A program made the translations under genes and the position numbers. From RGIG5952 sp045603485 (GTDB lineage: Bacteria > Verrucomicrobiota > Kiritimatiellia > RFP12 > JAAYLN01), in assembly GCA_045603485.1 (NCBI GenBank), contig JAZUMF010000052.1, positions 1 to 25,735 of the forward strand: a stretch of 25,735 bases of DNA, read 5' to 3'. Each line of letters opens with the position of its first letter. The stretch's first letter is position 1. The notes beneath the pieces were generated by a model. That model ran no database searches. It worked only from the letters and a program-made list of their open reading frames with translations, and had not been told where the DNA came from. Positions 1 to 7,302 of the stretch are shown piece after piece.

Positions 1-93
1 TATCAAATCTCAATTCATTATCGACATAACACTCTAAATCATGGATTAGACTACCGAAGTGTATCGCAGCTTCCTTTGAATCCTTACGGTGCA
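1..93. repeat. Left arm of a 93-bp inverted repeat
   Basis: Bases 1-93 are the reverse complement of 194-286 with one mismatch (68 against 219). The arm reaches the window edge, so it may be longer. The arms are 100 bp apart. Homology stops just past a TTACGGTGC 9-mer at 84-92. Confidence 0.9.
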
Positions 94-127
94 TAAAGGC
101 ATCAAGAATAAGTCGGATCGTAGCCAT
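1..127 (-). CDS. Partial unknown protein, inverted copy of the neighbouring gene (runs off the left edge)
   Basis: An open minus-strand frame runs from a possible ATG at 127 to the window edge; the frame is also open upstream to 169, where a stop lies at 172-170. The peptide begins MATIRLILDAFMHRKDSKEA and then continues, residue for residue, like the start of the plus-strand frame at 193-286. The only base difference in the shared part (68 versus 219) is a synonymous third-codon change (GCT/GCG, Ala), so both copies look recently duplicated or still constrained as protein. I recognise no domain. This copy retains sequence before the HRKD motif that the plus-strand copy has lost, so it may show the ancestral N-terminal part. 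It continues beyond the window, so its length and integrity are unknown. Confidence 0.45.
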   Translation of the reverse strand, partial: MATIRLILDAFMHRKDSKEAAIHFGSLIHDLECYVDNELRFD

Positions 128-135
128 GTCGTTCT

Positions 136-981
136 GTGAGCCAAGGAGTTGTGTGTGAATGTTGTCTTCCTAAGACCGCTTGGCCTCCGACTTTGCACCG
201 TAAGGATTCAAAGGAAGCGGCGATACACTTCGGTAGTCTAATCCATGATTTAGAGTGTTATGTCGATAATGAATTGAGATTTGATAGGGGAAAGATTATT
301 GGCCGAAATGCGGGGATAAAGGGATGGATTGGTGAGAATATACCGCTACTTCTACAAAAGTATTCTACGATAATGCGATATAAGGCTATGGCGAAAAAGT
401 TAAAGCAGTTGGTTGAGCTTGATGACCCTATGCCTGCTGAGGTTGTTCTTATTGATAAAACTTCACAATCTACTGAAGATTCTGTAAATGATAATAGCAA
501 AAATGAGATTACGGTGCGGAACAAAAATTGTATTGTGGATGAGGTGTTGGTTGCAAGGGTCTTTAGGGGATTTAATGGTGGTAAAGGCGATAAGGATGGC
601 GATAAAAAATGTGATAACGGTAGTAATTGTGATAAGGTCGGCGATGTAAATAAGGGTGGTATGGACGAGACGGGTGGTAAAAGCGGTAAAGGTGGCATTG
701 GATATAACGGTGGTATGGGTGGTAATGGATATAAGTGTTGCAGGGAAGAGAAGTTATTGAGGGCAATTGCGATTTACAAGGAGATTTCTGAGGGTGTTGT
801 GGGGGCAAGTCAGATGATGGCGAGGATTGATGCCTTTTTGGATCCTGAGCGTGTTGAGAAGGCTACAACTTTGGCATTTTTGAGAGAGAAATACCAAAAT
901 GAGATTACGGTGCGGAACAAATCGAAGTGGTGGAGAAGATTGATTGGTAGGGTGAAGGGTAAATGGGAGAGGTTAAGTTAA
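136..981 (+). CDS. Unknown protein with Gly/Asp/Lys-rich centre, probably truncated at its 5' end
   Basis: This is a 281-codon frame from a GTG at 136; the start is doubtful because no clear ribosome binding site precedes it. The first 19 codons have no counterpart in the opposed copy at 1-127, and similarity begins at codon TTG 193, so the original 5' end was probably lost in a rearrangement. Visible parts are a helical, charged N-terminal region (about residues 20-110), a Gly/Asp/Lys/Asn-rich low-complexity stretch (about 143-200), a helical segment (about 203-250) and a basic C-terminus. The octapeptide NEITVRNK occurs twice (residues 123-130 and 255-262), encoded by the 26-bp element described separately. 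Base use is AT-rich compared with the central genes. I do not recognise the family. It could be functional, a pseudogene, or a member of a multi-copy lineage-specific family. Confidence 0.5.
   Translation: MSQGVVCECCLPKTAWPPTLHRKDSKEAAIHFGSLIHDLECYVDNELRFDRGKIIGRNAGIKGWIGENIPLLLQKYSTIMRYKAMAKKLKQLVELDDPMPAEVVLIDKTSQSTEDSVNDNSKNEITVRNKNCIVDEVLVARVFRGFNGGKGDKDGDKKCDNGSNCDKVGDVNKGGMDETGGKSGKGGIGYNGGMGGNGYKCCREEKLLRAIAIYKEISEGVVGASQMMARIDAFLDPERVEKATTLAFLREKYQNEITVRNKSKWWRRLIGRVKGKWERLS
194..286. repeat. Right arm of the 93-bp inverted repeat
   Basis: Reverse complement of 1-93 with one synonymous mismatch. This arm lies inside the plus-strand reading frame 136-981 and encodes the stretch HRKDSKEAAIHFGS and on to DNELRFD. 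The left boundary at 194 marks where similarity with the opposed copy breaks off. Confidence 0.9.
500..525 (+). repeat. 26-bp dispersed element, copy 1 (in frame, encodes NEITVRNK)
   Basis: The core is GAGATTACGGTGCGGAAC flanked by A-runs. It is identical over 26 bases to copies at 896-921 and 25398-25423 (the latter on minus). It lies in frame in the 281-codon ORF. The centre has an imperfect dyad, TTnCG-GTG-CGnAA. Confidence 0.9.
896..921 (+). repeat. 26-bp dispersed element, copy 2 (in frame, encodes NEITVRNK)
   Basis: Identical to copy 1 across 26 bases and in the same reading phase (132 codons further on), near the C-terminus of the 281-codon frame. The sequences just outside the core differ from copy 1, so the repeated unit is short. 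Confidence 0.9.
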
Positions 982-1029
982 AGAGAAAAAGTTAAGCTAG
1001 GTAGATGATAATAGTAGAGTTATAGGTAT

Positions 1030-1938
1030 CTACCAAATTTTACCGCCACCAAAAATTTCACTGATGGGGGTGCCTCTTTGTGTATTGAATATCCGTTTTG
1101 GCGCCTCGCCTGACCATAGGTTTAAGCCGACGGCTGATGCCCTTTCTCCACATTGGGTAATTGTTTCAAGAAATCGCTCTTCGCCACGCCAAAATGGAAA
1201 TGCACCAAGGCGGTTTGACAATGGCGCATGGGCGGTTTCTTTTTCTGGAGATGGACCATAGTCAAACTCTGTTTCCAGTTCGTCACCCCAAAATGAAATT
1301 AAATCCCTACTCTTTGCCTGTCTTGGAATTGATTTTTTTTGTGTGGCTTGTGTGGTCTCTTCTCTTAATATATCTTCAATTGTGATGCCACGCATTTGCA
1401 ATAGGAGCATTGGATTTTGCTCAACGGCTTCTCCAAGAATGAATAAAAGTGCGGCTATATGTTTGCAATGGCATGTTTCATCCGGGCAACTGCATTGGGG
1501 CAAGAGTGGATTTTCAAGTGTAGGCAAGAGCGGATATCCTGCGGAACGGAATATTAACTGAATTGACTCAGGCAAATTATGAACGAGCAGCTGCGCTATT
1601 GCCATCGGCCGTTTTCGTAAATTTTCAACGATTTCTTTCTTTTCTTTATCGGAAACCGTTTCACATTCAAAGGTGCATATATAGGGTTTGCTTGATGCCC
1701 CTTGGACTTTTCCTCTGACGATGCCCGCTCCAATCTCCAAATCAAATACCTGTCCTGAAATTGCATAGGCTCTGCCGCGGCCTAGCCTTGCGCCCATAGA
1801 GAGTGACTCTATATAATTTATCCACTGTTTCGCCCAAGGCTTTCTCCTAGCCTGAGACCTTTTGACCTGCGCTCTTATTCCACCATGGACTGTTCGGGGA
1901 ATGCGGATTATGAAATCCTTTTTATTTTTTTTCGCCAT
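1030..1938 (-). CDS. SWIM zinc-finger protein, partner of the SNF2 helicase
   Basis: This 302-residue protein carries a SWIM-type zinc-binding motif: C149-x-C151 then C158-x-H160 in QCSCPDETCHCKHIAALL. SWIM domains bind zinc and are thought to contact DNA or protein partners; small SWIM proteins are commonly encoded next to SNF2-family ATPases in bacteria. The N-terminus is very basic (MAKKNKKDF and later KRSQARRK), fitting nucleic-acid binding. The ATG at 1938-1936 overlaps the helicase stop by one base (TAATG) and is preceded by a strong GGAGGGG at 1949-1943, so translational coupling is likely. No signal peptide or membrane segment is seen, so it is cytoplasmic. It is the last gene of the ftsK-led run. 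The molecular role of the pair is not established. Confidence 0.85.
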   Translation of the reverse strand: MAKKNKKDFIIRIPRTVHGGIRAQVKRSQARRKPWAKQWINYIESLSMGARLGRGRAYAISGQVFDLEIGAGIVRGKVQGASSKPYICTFECETVSDKEKKEIVENLRKRPMAIAQLLVHNLPESIQLIFRSAGYPLLPTLENPLLPQCSCPDETCHCKHIAALLFILGEAVEQNPMLLLQMRGITIEDILREETTQATQKKSIPRQAKSRDLISFWGDELETEFDYGPSPEKETAHAPLSNRLGAFPFWRGEERFLETITQCGERASAVGLNLWSGEAPKRIFNTQRGTPISEIFGGGKIW

Positions 1939-4900
1939 TATTCCCCTCCTTCCGCTATATTGGATGACAGCTCTACGATTTCGCGCAATGTCTTATCATC
2001 AAGAGACGCTATCCAATTATCGCCACTTGATATGAGCTTTTCGGCAAGCTCCAATTTGCTTGAAATCAAATCGTCGATGCGAGATTCCAGCGTACCTTCG
2101 CATATGAATGTATGAACAAAGACTGTACGCTTCTGTCCAATACGATGTGCGCGATCGGTTGCCTGATTTTCAACGGCAGGGTTCCACCATCTGTCAAAGT
2201 GGAAGACATGATTGGCTCGCGTCAAATCCAATCCTATTCCGCCCGCCTTTATTGAAACGATGAATATCGGCGGCCCATCCTTGCGTTGGAATGAGGCTAC
2301 CATAGCATCGCGCTTTTTCATCGGCACCTGACCATGAAGAAACGGGACTTCAAAACCGAATTTTTCGGAGAGATGCTTTGCCAGCATTTCGCCCATTGCG
2401 GCATATTGAGTGAAGACGAGAGCGCACTCACCCGCCGAGATGACATCATCTAGCATTTCATCTAACCGCATAAGCTTTCCTGAATCTTCTGCGGAGACGG
2501 TGCGGACTTTAGCATCGGTGATTTTTTGGTATTGATCAGGGTGGTTGCAGATTTGTTTGAGTCTAGTCAAGAGTGACAGAACTGCGCCATGTCTGGCAAT
2601 GCCCTCTTTGTTAGCGATACCTTTATCTATATCTCTAATCTCTGCAGCGTAGAGCTCGGCCTGCTTTTTAGTCAAGGTGCAGTAGACCTTTTCTTCAACC
2701 TTGGGCGGCATATCCGGAACAATCTCCGGATCACTTTTCAGGCGTCTTAAAATAAATGGAGCGGTCAAGTGGCGCAGCTCGTCTTTAATAGAAGGATCGC
2801 TTCCCATTGCGATTGGTCGCTGATAGCGTTCTATGAAATCTCGCTGATTGAGAAGTAATCCTGGATTTAGAAAATCCATTATTGCCCATAAATCGCCTAC
2901 ATTGTTTTCAACGGGAGTACCTGTTAGCGCCAATCGCCAATGCGACTTTAGCGCACGCGCTGTCCGCGATTTGGCGGTACTCGCATTCTTTATGTTCTGC
3001 GCTTCGTCTAAAACCGTTATCTCCCACTCTACCTTGCTAATTGTGGCACTTTCAGTGCATAGCAATTGATAACTTGTAATGACAACATCGATGTCTTCAA
3101 TTGCACTAATAAAGTCATCGCCTTTCTGGCGCTCAGCACCATGATAAAGTAATGTTTTAAGGCTTGGTGCAAAGAGAGAGATTTCACGATGCCACTTGAG
3201 CATAATTGACATGGGACAGATGACGAGAATGGGTCCTTTTGCGCCATATTCCCGCGCCGCCAGAAAAAGGGCTATCGCCTCAATGGTTTTACCAAGGCCC
3301 ATATCATCTGCAAGGCATGCGCCAAAGCCCCACTTGTGAAGGAATGACAGCCAGTCAAGTCCGCGATGCTGATAGGCTCTGAGCTTGCCATTGAAGCCTC
3401 TGGGCAAATTGACGCTATCTATTTTGCCAGTTCCGTTTAGGACTGACGGTATTGATTTTCTTTCAAGTTCTTTTGGAAGGGCTTCATTTGGTATCTCAAT
3501 TGGCACGCCGCCAAAGCCCATTGAAAGCTGAACTAAATCCCGCAGGCTTACAGTTTTCTTTGATAGTGACTCTACCCGTTCCATTACAGAACGCAATTCT
3601 TTAGCGTCTACAGCGATCCAGCGGCTGCCTAATCGCACGATTGGGCTGTTTGACGAAACCATCCACTTTATATCGTCTGCGGCAACCACATCACCACCTA
3701 GCACTATCTCCCACTTTACTTCAAGCAATGTATCGAGAGAAAATAGACCTTGCGAGGTATTTGGCGAAATTGACTTTACCCGAATTTTTGGCTTGTTGAA
3801 GCCACGCAACGAGGCCGGCCACCAACTCGGCGCAAAGACGGGAAATCCTGCCGCCTTGAGTCGAGGGGCATCTTCGTTCATAAAGGTGCGAAGATCGTAT
3901 GCGTCGAGGCGCACCGCTCCTGCGGCGCCGCTACCGGGGGGAGAATCCTTTGAAAGTCGTCCTATCAAATCAGAGGCCTGCCCTAGAGATACTAAAAGCC
4001 TGTATCTTGTATTGCTTTCGACTGTCTCTAAATATTTATCCGAAAGCGGTATAGTCCTATCGTCTGCGACAACAACGGGAAGCAGTGTCCACTTGGGCTC
4101 GTCGAGGCCTGGGTCATTGGGATCGTCAATACGAAAGCCCAAGACTTCTTTTTCCGACGGGATATACTCTATGGGCTTGCGCCATTTCGCCAGTTCTTTT
4201 GCAAAGGCTTCAATCTCTTCCTTGTTATTCCAACGGATTATGCTATTGTACGATCTCAACGATGCAATCCACGCGCTGTGCAAATCGTAGAACAGACCCT
4301 TACTGCTATGGCTTCTTGACAGTGTTGTCGTGACGGCGATACGCATTTGAAGATCGATTGCATCTTCAAAAAAGTCTTGCGCCTGAGAGCTGTCCTCGAG
4401 AGCAAAGGCCGATGACGGTACGGCGGCGAAGAGCTTGTCTGCCCTCTCATTGCCTTCTGCATCCATCGCTGGAATCCATCGCGACCTATCTCCTGATATA
4501 TCGGGCAGCACTCGCTCTCTCGCAATGACTGCACTTGCCAATTTCCAAATGCGGGCAAGAGAAATCAAATCATTCCCTGCAACTATATTTCCTAAGAGTG
4601 ACTTTGACGGTTTTTCTGCCTTTATAATATTAGCAAACAATATCAAAGTTTCAGGTAATGATAGAGGCAAGGCATAGACAAAGGTTTCCTTTATGGGATA
4701 CTTTTCAAGCTCGGGAATCGGCTGCCATGATGAGGGCATAAAATAGGCGCGTGATGGAAGGACTCGCCCATTAAATGACGGCAATCGCGCTTTAACCGTG
4801 CGCAGATGACGCATCCTTAACCATGGTCTTCGCGACCCGCCGCAAAGCCCCTTTACCACTGGAATCAACGCCACCGAATTAGCCGAAAAAGGATTAACCT

Positions 4901-4988
4901 CCGACACTGCCTTAGTATCGGTACGAAGTGCGGTTTCTCCCCAAATCCAAAGTCGACCACGAACCCAGCCTGCGTGAAGCACTAACAT
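1938..4988 (-). CDS. SNF2/HepA-family DEAD-like helicase (ATP-dependent DNA translocase)
   Basis: This 1016-residue protein has the full set of SNF2 ATPase motifs in its C-terminal half: motif I DDMGLGKT (561-568), motif II DEAQ (661-664), motif III LTGTPVENN (from about 688), and motifs V/VI GGIGLDL...RWWNPAVENQATDRAHRIGQ (about 916-952). The first 500 residues match the layout of the bacterial SNF2-associated N-terminal region, starting MLVLHAGW as is typical for this group. Such enzymes use ATP to move along double-stranded DNA and displace bound proteins. There is no clear Shine-Dalgarno before ATG 4988, but the gene sits only 21 bases after rimO and reads in the same direction. It pairs with the downstream SWIM protein. 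Whether it acts in repair, transcription recycling or defence cannot be told from sequence alone. Confidence 0.92.
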   Translation of the reverse strand: MLVLHAGWVRGRLWIWGETALRTDTKAVSEVNPFSANSVALIPVVKGLCGGSRRPWLRMRHLRTVKARLPSFNGRVLPSRAYFMPSSWQPIPELEKYPIKETFVYALPLSLPETLILFANIIKAEKPSKSLLGNIVAGNDLISLARIWKLASAVIARERVLPDISGDRSRWIPAMDAEGNERADKLFAAVPSSAFALEDSSQAQDFFEDAIDLQMRIAVTTTLSRSHSSKGLFYDLHSAWIASLRSYNSIIRWNNKEEIEAFAKELAKWRKPIEYIPSEKEVLGFRIDDPNDPGLDEPKWTLLPVVVADDRTIPLSDKYLETVESNTRYRLLVSLGQASDLIGRLSKDSPPGSGAAGAVRLDAYDLRTFMNEDAPRLKAAGFPVFAPSWWPASLRGFNKPKIRVKSISPNTSQGLFSLDTLLEVKWEIVLGGDVVAADDIKWMVSSNSPIVRLGSRWIAVDAKELRSVMERVESLSKKTVSLRDLVQLSMGFGGVPIEIPNEALPKELERKSIPSVLNGTGKIDSVNLPRGFNGKLRAYQHRGLDWLSFLHKWGFGACLADDMGLGKTIEAIALFLAAREYGAKGPILVICPMSIMLKWHREISLFAPSLKTLLYHGAERQKGDDFISAIEDIDVVITSYQLLCTESATISKVEWEITVLDEAQNIKNASTAKSRTARALKSHWRLALTGTPVENNVGDLWAIMDFLNPGLLLNQRDFIERYQRPIAMGSDPSIKDELRHLTAPFILRRLKSDPEIVPDMPPKVEEKVYCTLTKKQAELYAAEIRDIDKGIANKEGIARHGAVLSLLTRLKQICNHPDQYQKITDAKVRTVSAEDSGKLMRLDEMLDDVISAGECALVFTQYAAMGEMLAKHLSEKFGFEVPFLHGQVPMKKRDAMVASFQRKDGPPIFIVSIKAGGIGLDLTRANHVFHFDRWWNPAVENQATDRAHRIGQKRTVFVHTFICEGTLESRIDDLISSKLELAEKLISSGDNWIASLDDKTLREIVELSSNIAEGGE
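1943..1949 (-). promoter_or_regulatory. Ribosome binding site of the SWIM gene
   Basis: GGAGGGG lies 4 bases before the ATG at 1938, inside the last codons of the helicase gene. It fixes the start and supports coupled translation. Confidence 0.7.
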
Positions 4989-5009
4989 GCGAATGGTGCC
5001 AAATATCTA

Positions 5010-6371
5010 TTACTTTGCGACCTCGGCAATGAGGTCATATTCGTCAAAGTCCGTGACAATGACATCGACAAAATCACCGGAGACCGCATTTTTACCCACA
5101 TTGACAACAAAAGTTTCGCCATCGATATGTGGCGCCTGAAACTCGGTGCGAGCTCTCCAAGTGTTTTTACCGTCTGCCGGAGCTATCAGAATGACTTTAA
5201 GTCTTTGCCCAATATAACTCTTGAGCTTGGAAGCGACAATCTTTTGTTGAGCGCGCATGAGGCGGTCACGGCGCTTTTCAGCGATTGACGGGGGAACTGC
5301 CGAATCCATCTTGGCTGCCGCAGTCCCCTCCTCAGATGAAAAACAAAATACGCCTAACTGGTCAAATTTGGCCTTCTCTACATAATCAAGCATCTCATTA
5401 AAATGCTCGTCTGTTTCACCCGGGAAGCCTACCATGCAGGTCGTTCGAATTGCCATCTCGGGTGAAGCCTCGCGAAGGCGTGTGGGCAAAGAAGCAACAT
5501 TCTTTACCGTATCGGCGCGACGCATTTTTTTCAATACCTCAGGATGGCTGTGCTGAATCGGAATGTCAAAATAGCGGCAAATATGCTTGGAGGAAGCAAT
5601 CACTTGAAGGAGCTCGTCTGTCACATAAGTTGGATAGCCATACAAGAGTCGTATCCAAAAATCGCCCTTGATACGGTCGAGCTTTTTTAGAAGAGCCGCA
5701 AGCGTTGTGCCGTCCTCCAGGTCGCGGCCGTAAGCGGTAATATCCTGACCCACAATGACGAGCTCACGATATCCTGCCGCCAAAAGCTTTTTGGCTTCAC
5801 GGACGATATCATTGACAAGGCGAGAGCGGAGCTTTCCGCGAATTGCGGGGATTGCACAGTATGCGCACGCATGGCTGCAACCCTCTGCAATCTTTAGATA
5901 GGCATGAGGCCCTCCGGAAAGGACAAACTCTGGAAGCGGCGGATCGTAAAGTGTATTTCTGCAATCGGAAACTCTGACAACGGCCTTCTCGGCTGATCCT
6001 TTTTCAACGAGGTCGAAAATTATTTCAGGCAGATCAAAGAGGTGGTCGATACCGAGCCATGCGTCCACATCGGGATATTTCTTTGCAAGAGCTTTGCCAT
6101 AACGCTGAGGCAAACAACCTGAAACAACGACAAAACGGGCCTGCCCCGCCGCCTTTAATTCACAAGCGCGCCTGATTTCCGTATCAGCCTCATTCCGGGC
6201 ATCTTCAATAAAGGCGCAGGTGTTGACCAAAATTACATCGGCAGAATCGGGATCAGCCGAAAGTTCGATTCCTTCAACCAGAATCGCCCCGCACATAATC
6301 TGCAAATCAACTACATTTTTGGGGCAACCTAAACTAACAAGACCGACAGTGATAGTATCGTTATTCTGCAT
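5010..6371 (-). CDS. rimO: Ribosomal protein S12 methylthiotransferase RimO
   Basis: At 453 residues this has the normal length for RimO, a radical-SAM enzyme that adds a methylthio group to a conserved aspartate of ribosomal protein S12. The N-terminal UPF0004 domain shows its three cluster cysteines (C16 in SLGCPKN, C52 in NTCAF, C86 in SGCLPQ). The radical-SAM cluster motif CxxxCxxC is at C165, C169 and C172 (EGCSHACAYCAIP). A C-terminal TRAM domain ends the protein (about 385-450). VSLGCPKNVVD at the N-terminus distinguishes RimO from the related tRNA enzyme MiaB. The ATG at 6371 lies inside the end of the RodZ-like gene (11-base overlap). Confidence 0.95.
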   Translation of the reverse strand: MQNNDTITVGLVSLGCPKNVVDLQIMCGAILVEGIELSADPDSADVILVNTCAFIEDARNEADTEIRRACELKAAGQARFVVVSGCLPQRYGKALAKKYPDVDAWLGIDHLFDLPEIIFDLVEKGSAEKAVVRVSDCRNTLYDPPLPEFVLSGGPHAYLKIAEGCSHACAYCAIPAIRGKLRSRLVNDIVREAKKLLAAGYRELVIVGQDITAYGRDLEDGTTLAALLKKLDRIKGDFWIRLLYGYPTYVTDELLQVIASSKHICRYFDIPIQHSHPEVLKKMRRADTVKNVASLPTRLREASPEMAIRTTCMVGFPGETDEHFNEMLDYVEKAKFDQLGVFCFSSEEGTAAAKMDSAVPPSIAEKRRDRLMRAQQKIVASKLKSYIGQRLKVILIAPADGKNTWRARTEFQAPHIDGETFVVNVGKNAVSGDFVDVIVTDFDEYDLIAEVAK

Positions 6372-7287
6372 AGCAATCAGGGGGAGGGAGCAAGTTGTCT
6401 GTTAAGGCTGAGCCTGAGAATATGACTGGGGGAAGCTCGGCGGCTTCGGTTGAAACCACTGTCGGGCTGCCAATATCACCTGTCTCTCCGGCTTTATTAT
6501 TACCGTCAACGAGCAATAGGCAAAGACCGCAAATAATCAAAATTGCGGCAACGGCGATAATCACAAACTTGGGGTTAAGCATAGAGATAAAGTCTGTAAT
6601 TCGCTCTTTGATTTCAATAAGGTCAATAATCTTTTTCTTACCGAGATTATCGCTGAAGAGGGGTGGCTCTGCAACACGCTGGTTCTTCTCTCCACCTACC
6701 TTTTGAGACAAACCAGCCATAATATCCGCAAAGGAACGACGAGGCGGCTTGTCCTCATAGACGGGTGGAGTGACGGACGCTGGAGCGGCAGTCGGCTTTG
6801 ACTCGTTAGGCGGAGCAAACAAATCACCAAGTCCATCATTGACGGTATTTTCATCAGATGTCTCGACAGTTACATTGCGAGGTGCAGCTTCAGCGGCTAC
6901 AACGGGAGTGGGCTTCACCGCAGGCTTGGCGGCGACAGCTGGCTTTGGAGGAACGGCCTTAGGAGCTGCCGACGCGGTTTTTTCAGGAATTCGCTTTTCA
7001 ACAAACTTTTGCGGCGGTGCCTTTGGCTTGACATTGGCAGCCTTTAACTCTATCCATGCCTGATATTCATTCTTAAACTCTTCGCGAAGCGGCGTAGGAT
7101 CGACACCTAGACTAGTTGCCAAAATCTTCACAAATCCACTGCCGTAGACAGCCGCAGATATCCGCGTAAATACACCAGCCTCAAAGTCCTCAATAATTTG
7201 AGAACTGACATGAGTACGCTCAGACAACTCTTCTATCGAAACACCCTTGCTCTCACGGAGTGTCTTCAAATTATTACCGAAAGACAT
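6361..7287 (-). CDS. rodZ: RodZ-like protein: XRE helix-turn-helix, Pro/Ala linker, one membrane span
   Basis: The N-terminus (SFGNNLKTLRESKGVSIEEL and on to about residue 70) is a RodZ-type helix-turn-helix of the XRE class, which in known RodZ binds the MreB cytoskeleton rather than DNA. A long Ala/Pro/Lys-rich linker follows, then one transmembrane helix (FVIIAVAAILIICGLCLLLV, about 240-262). The remaining 46 or so residues are short and unstructured; the usual periplasmic DUF4115 beta domain is missing. I chose ATG 7287 (308 residues) over the in-frame GTG at 7296 because GGGAGGG at 7302-7296 is correctly spaced only for the ATG. It lies 15 bases after ftsK, consistent with a cell-shape/division operon. 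A different membrane-anchored XRE protein is possible. Confidence 0.75.
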   Translation of the reverse strand: MSFGNNLKTLRESKGVSIEELSERTHVSSQIIEDFEAGVFTRISAAVYGSGFVKILATSLGVDPTPLREEFKNEYQAWIELKAANVKPKAPPQKFVEKRIPEKTASAAPKAVPPKPAVAAKPAVKPTPVVAAEAAPRNVTVETSDENTVNDGLGDLFAPPNESKPTAAPASVTPPVYEDKPPRRSFADIMAGLSQKVGGEKNQRVAEPPLFSDNLGKKKIIDLIEIKERITDFISMLNPKFVIIAVAAILIICGLCLLLVDGNNKAGETGDIGSPTVVSTEAAELPPVIFSGSALTDNLLPPPDCYAE

Positions 7288-7295
7288 TCTCAACA

Positions 7296-7302
7296 CCCTC
7301 CC
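7296..7302 (-). promoter_or_regulatory. Ribosome binding site of the RodZ-like gene
   Basis: GGGAGGG is about 8 bases before ATG 7287 and would overlap the alternative GTG at 7296, so it decides the start. Confidence 0.65.

Noticed and set aside
500..921. CRISPR array from repeated 26-bp elements
   Set aside because: Only two copies on this side, nearly 400 bases apart, inside a reading frame; no regular spacers and no cas genes.
1000..1034. GGTAGAT / ATCTACC dyad between the two convergent genes
   Set aside because: Seven-base stem with a 21-base loop and no T-run; too weak to call a terminator.
3793..4290. Plus-strand frame opposite the helicase
   Set aside because: Shadow of the SNF2 gene, no family similarity.
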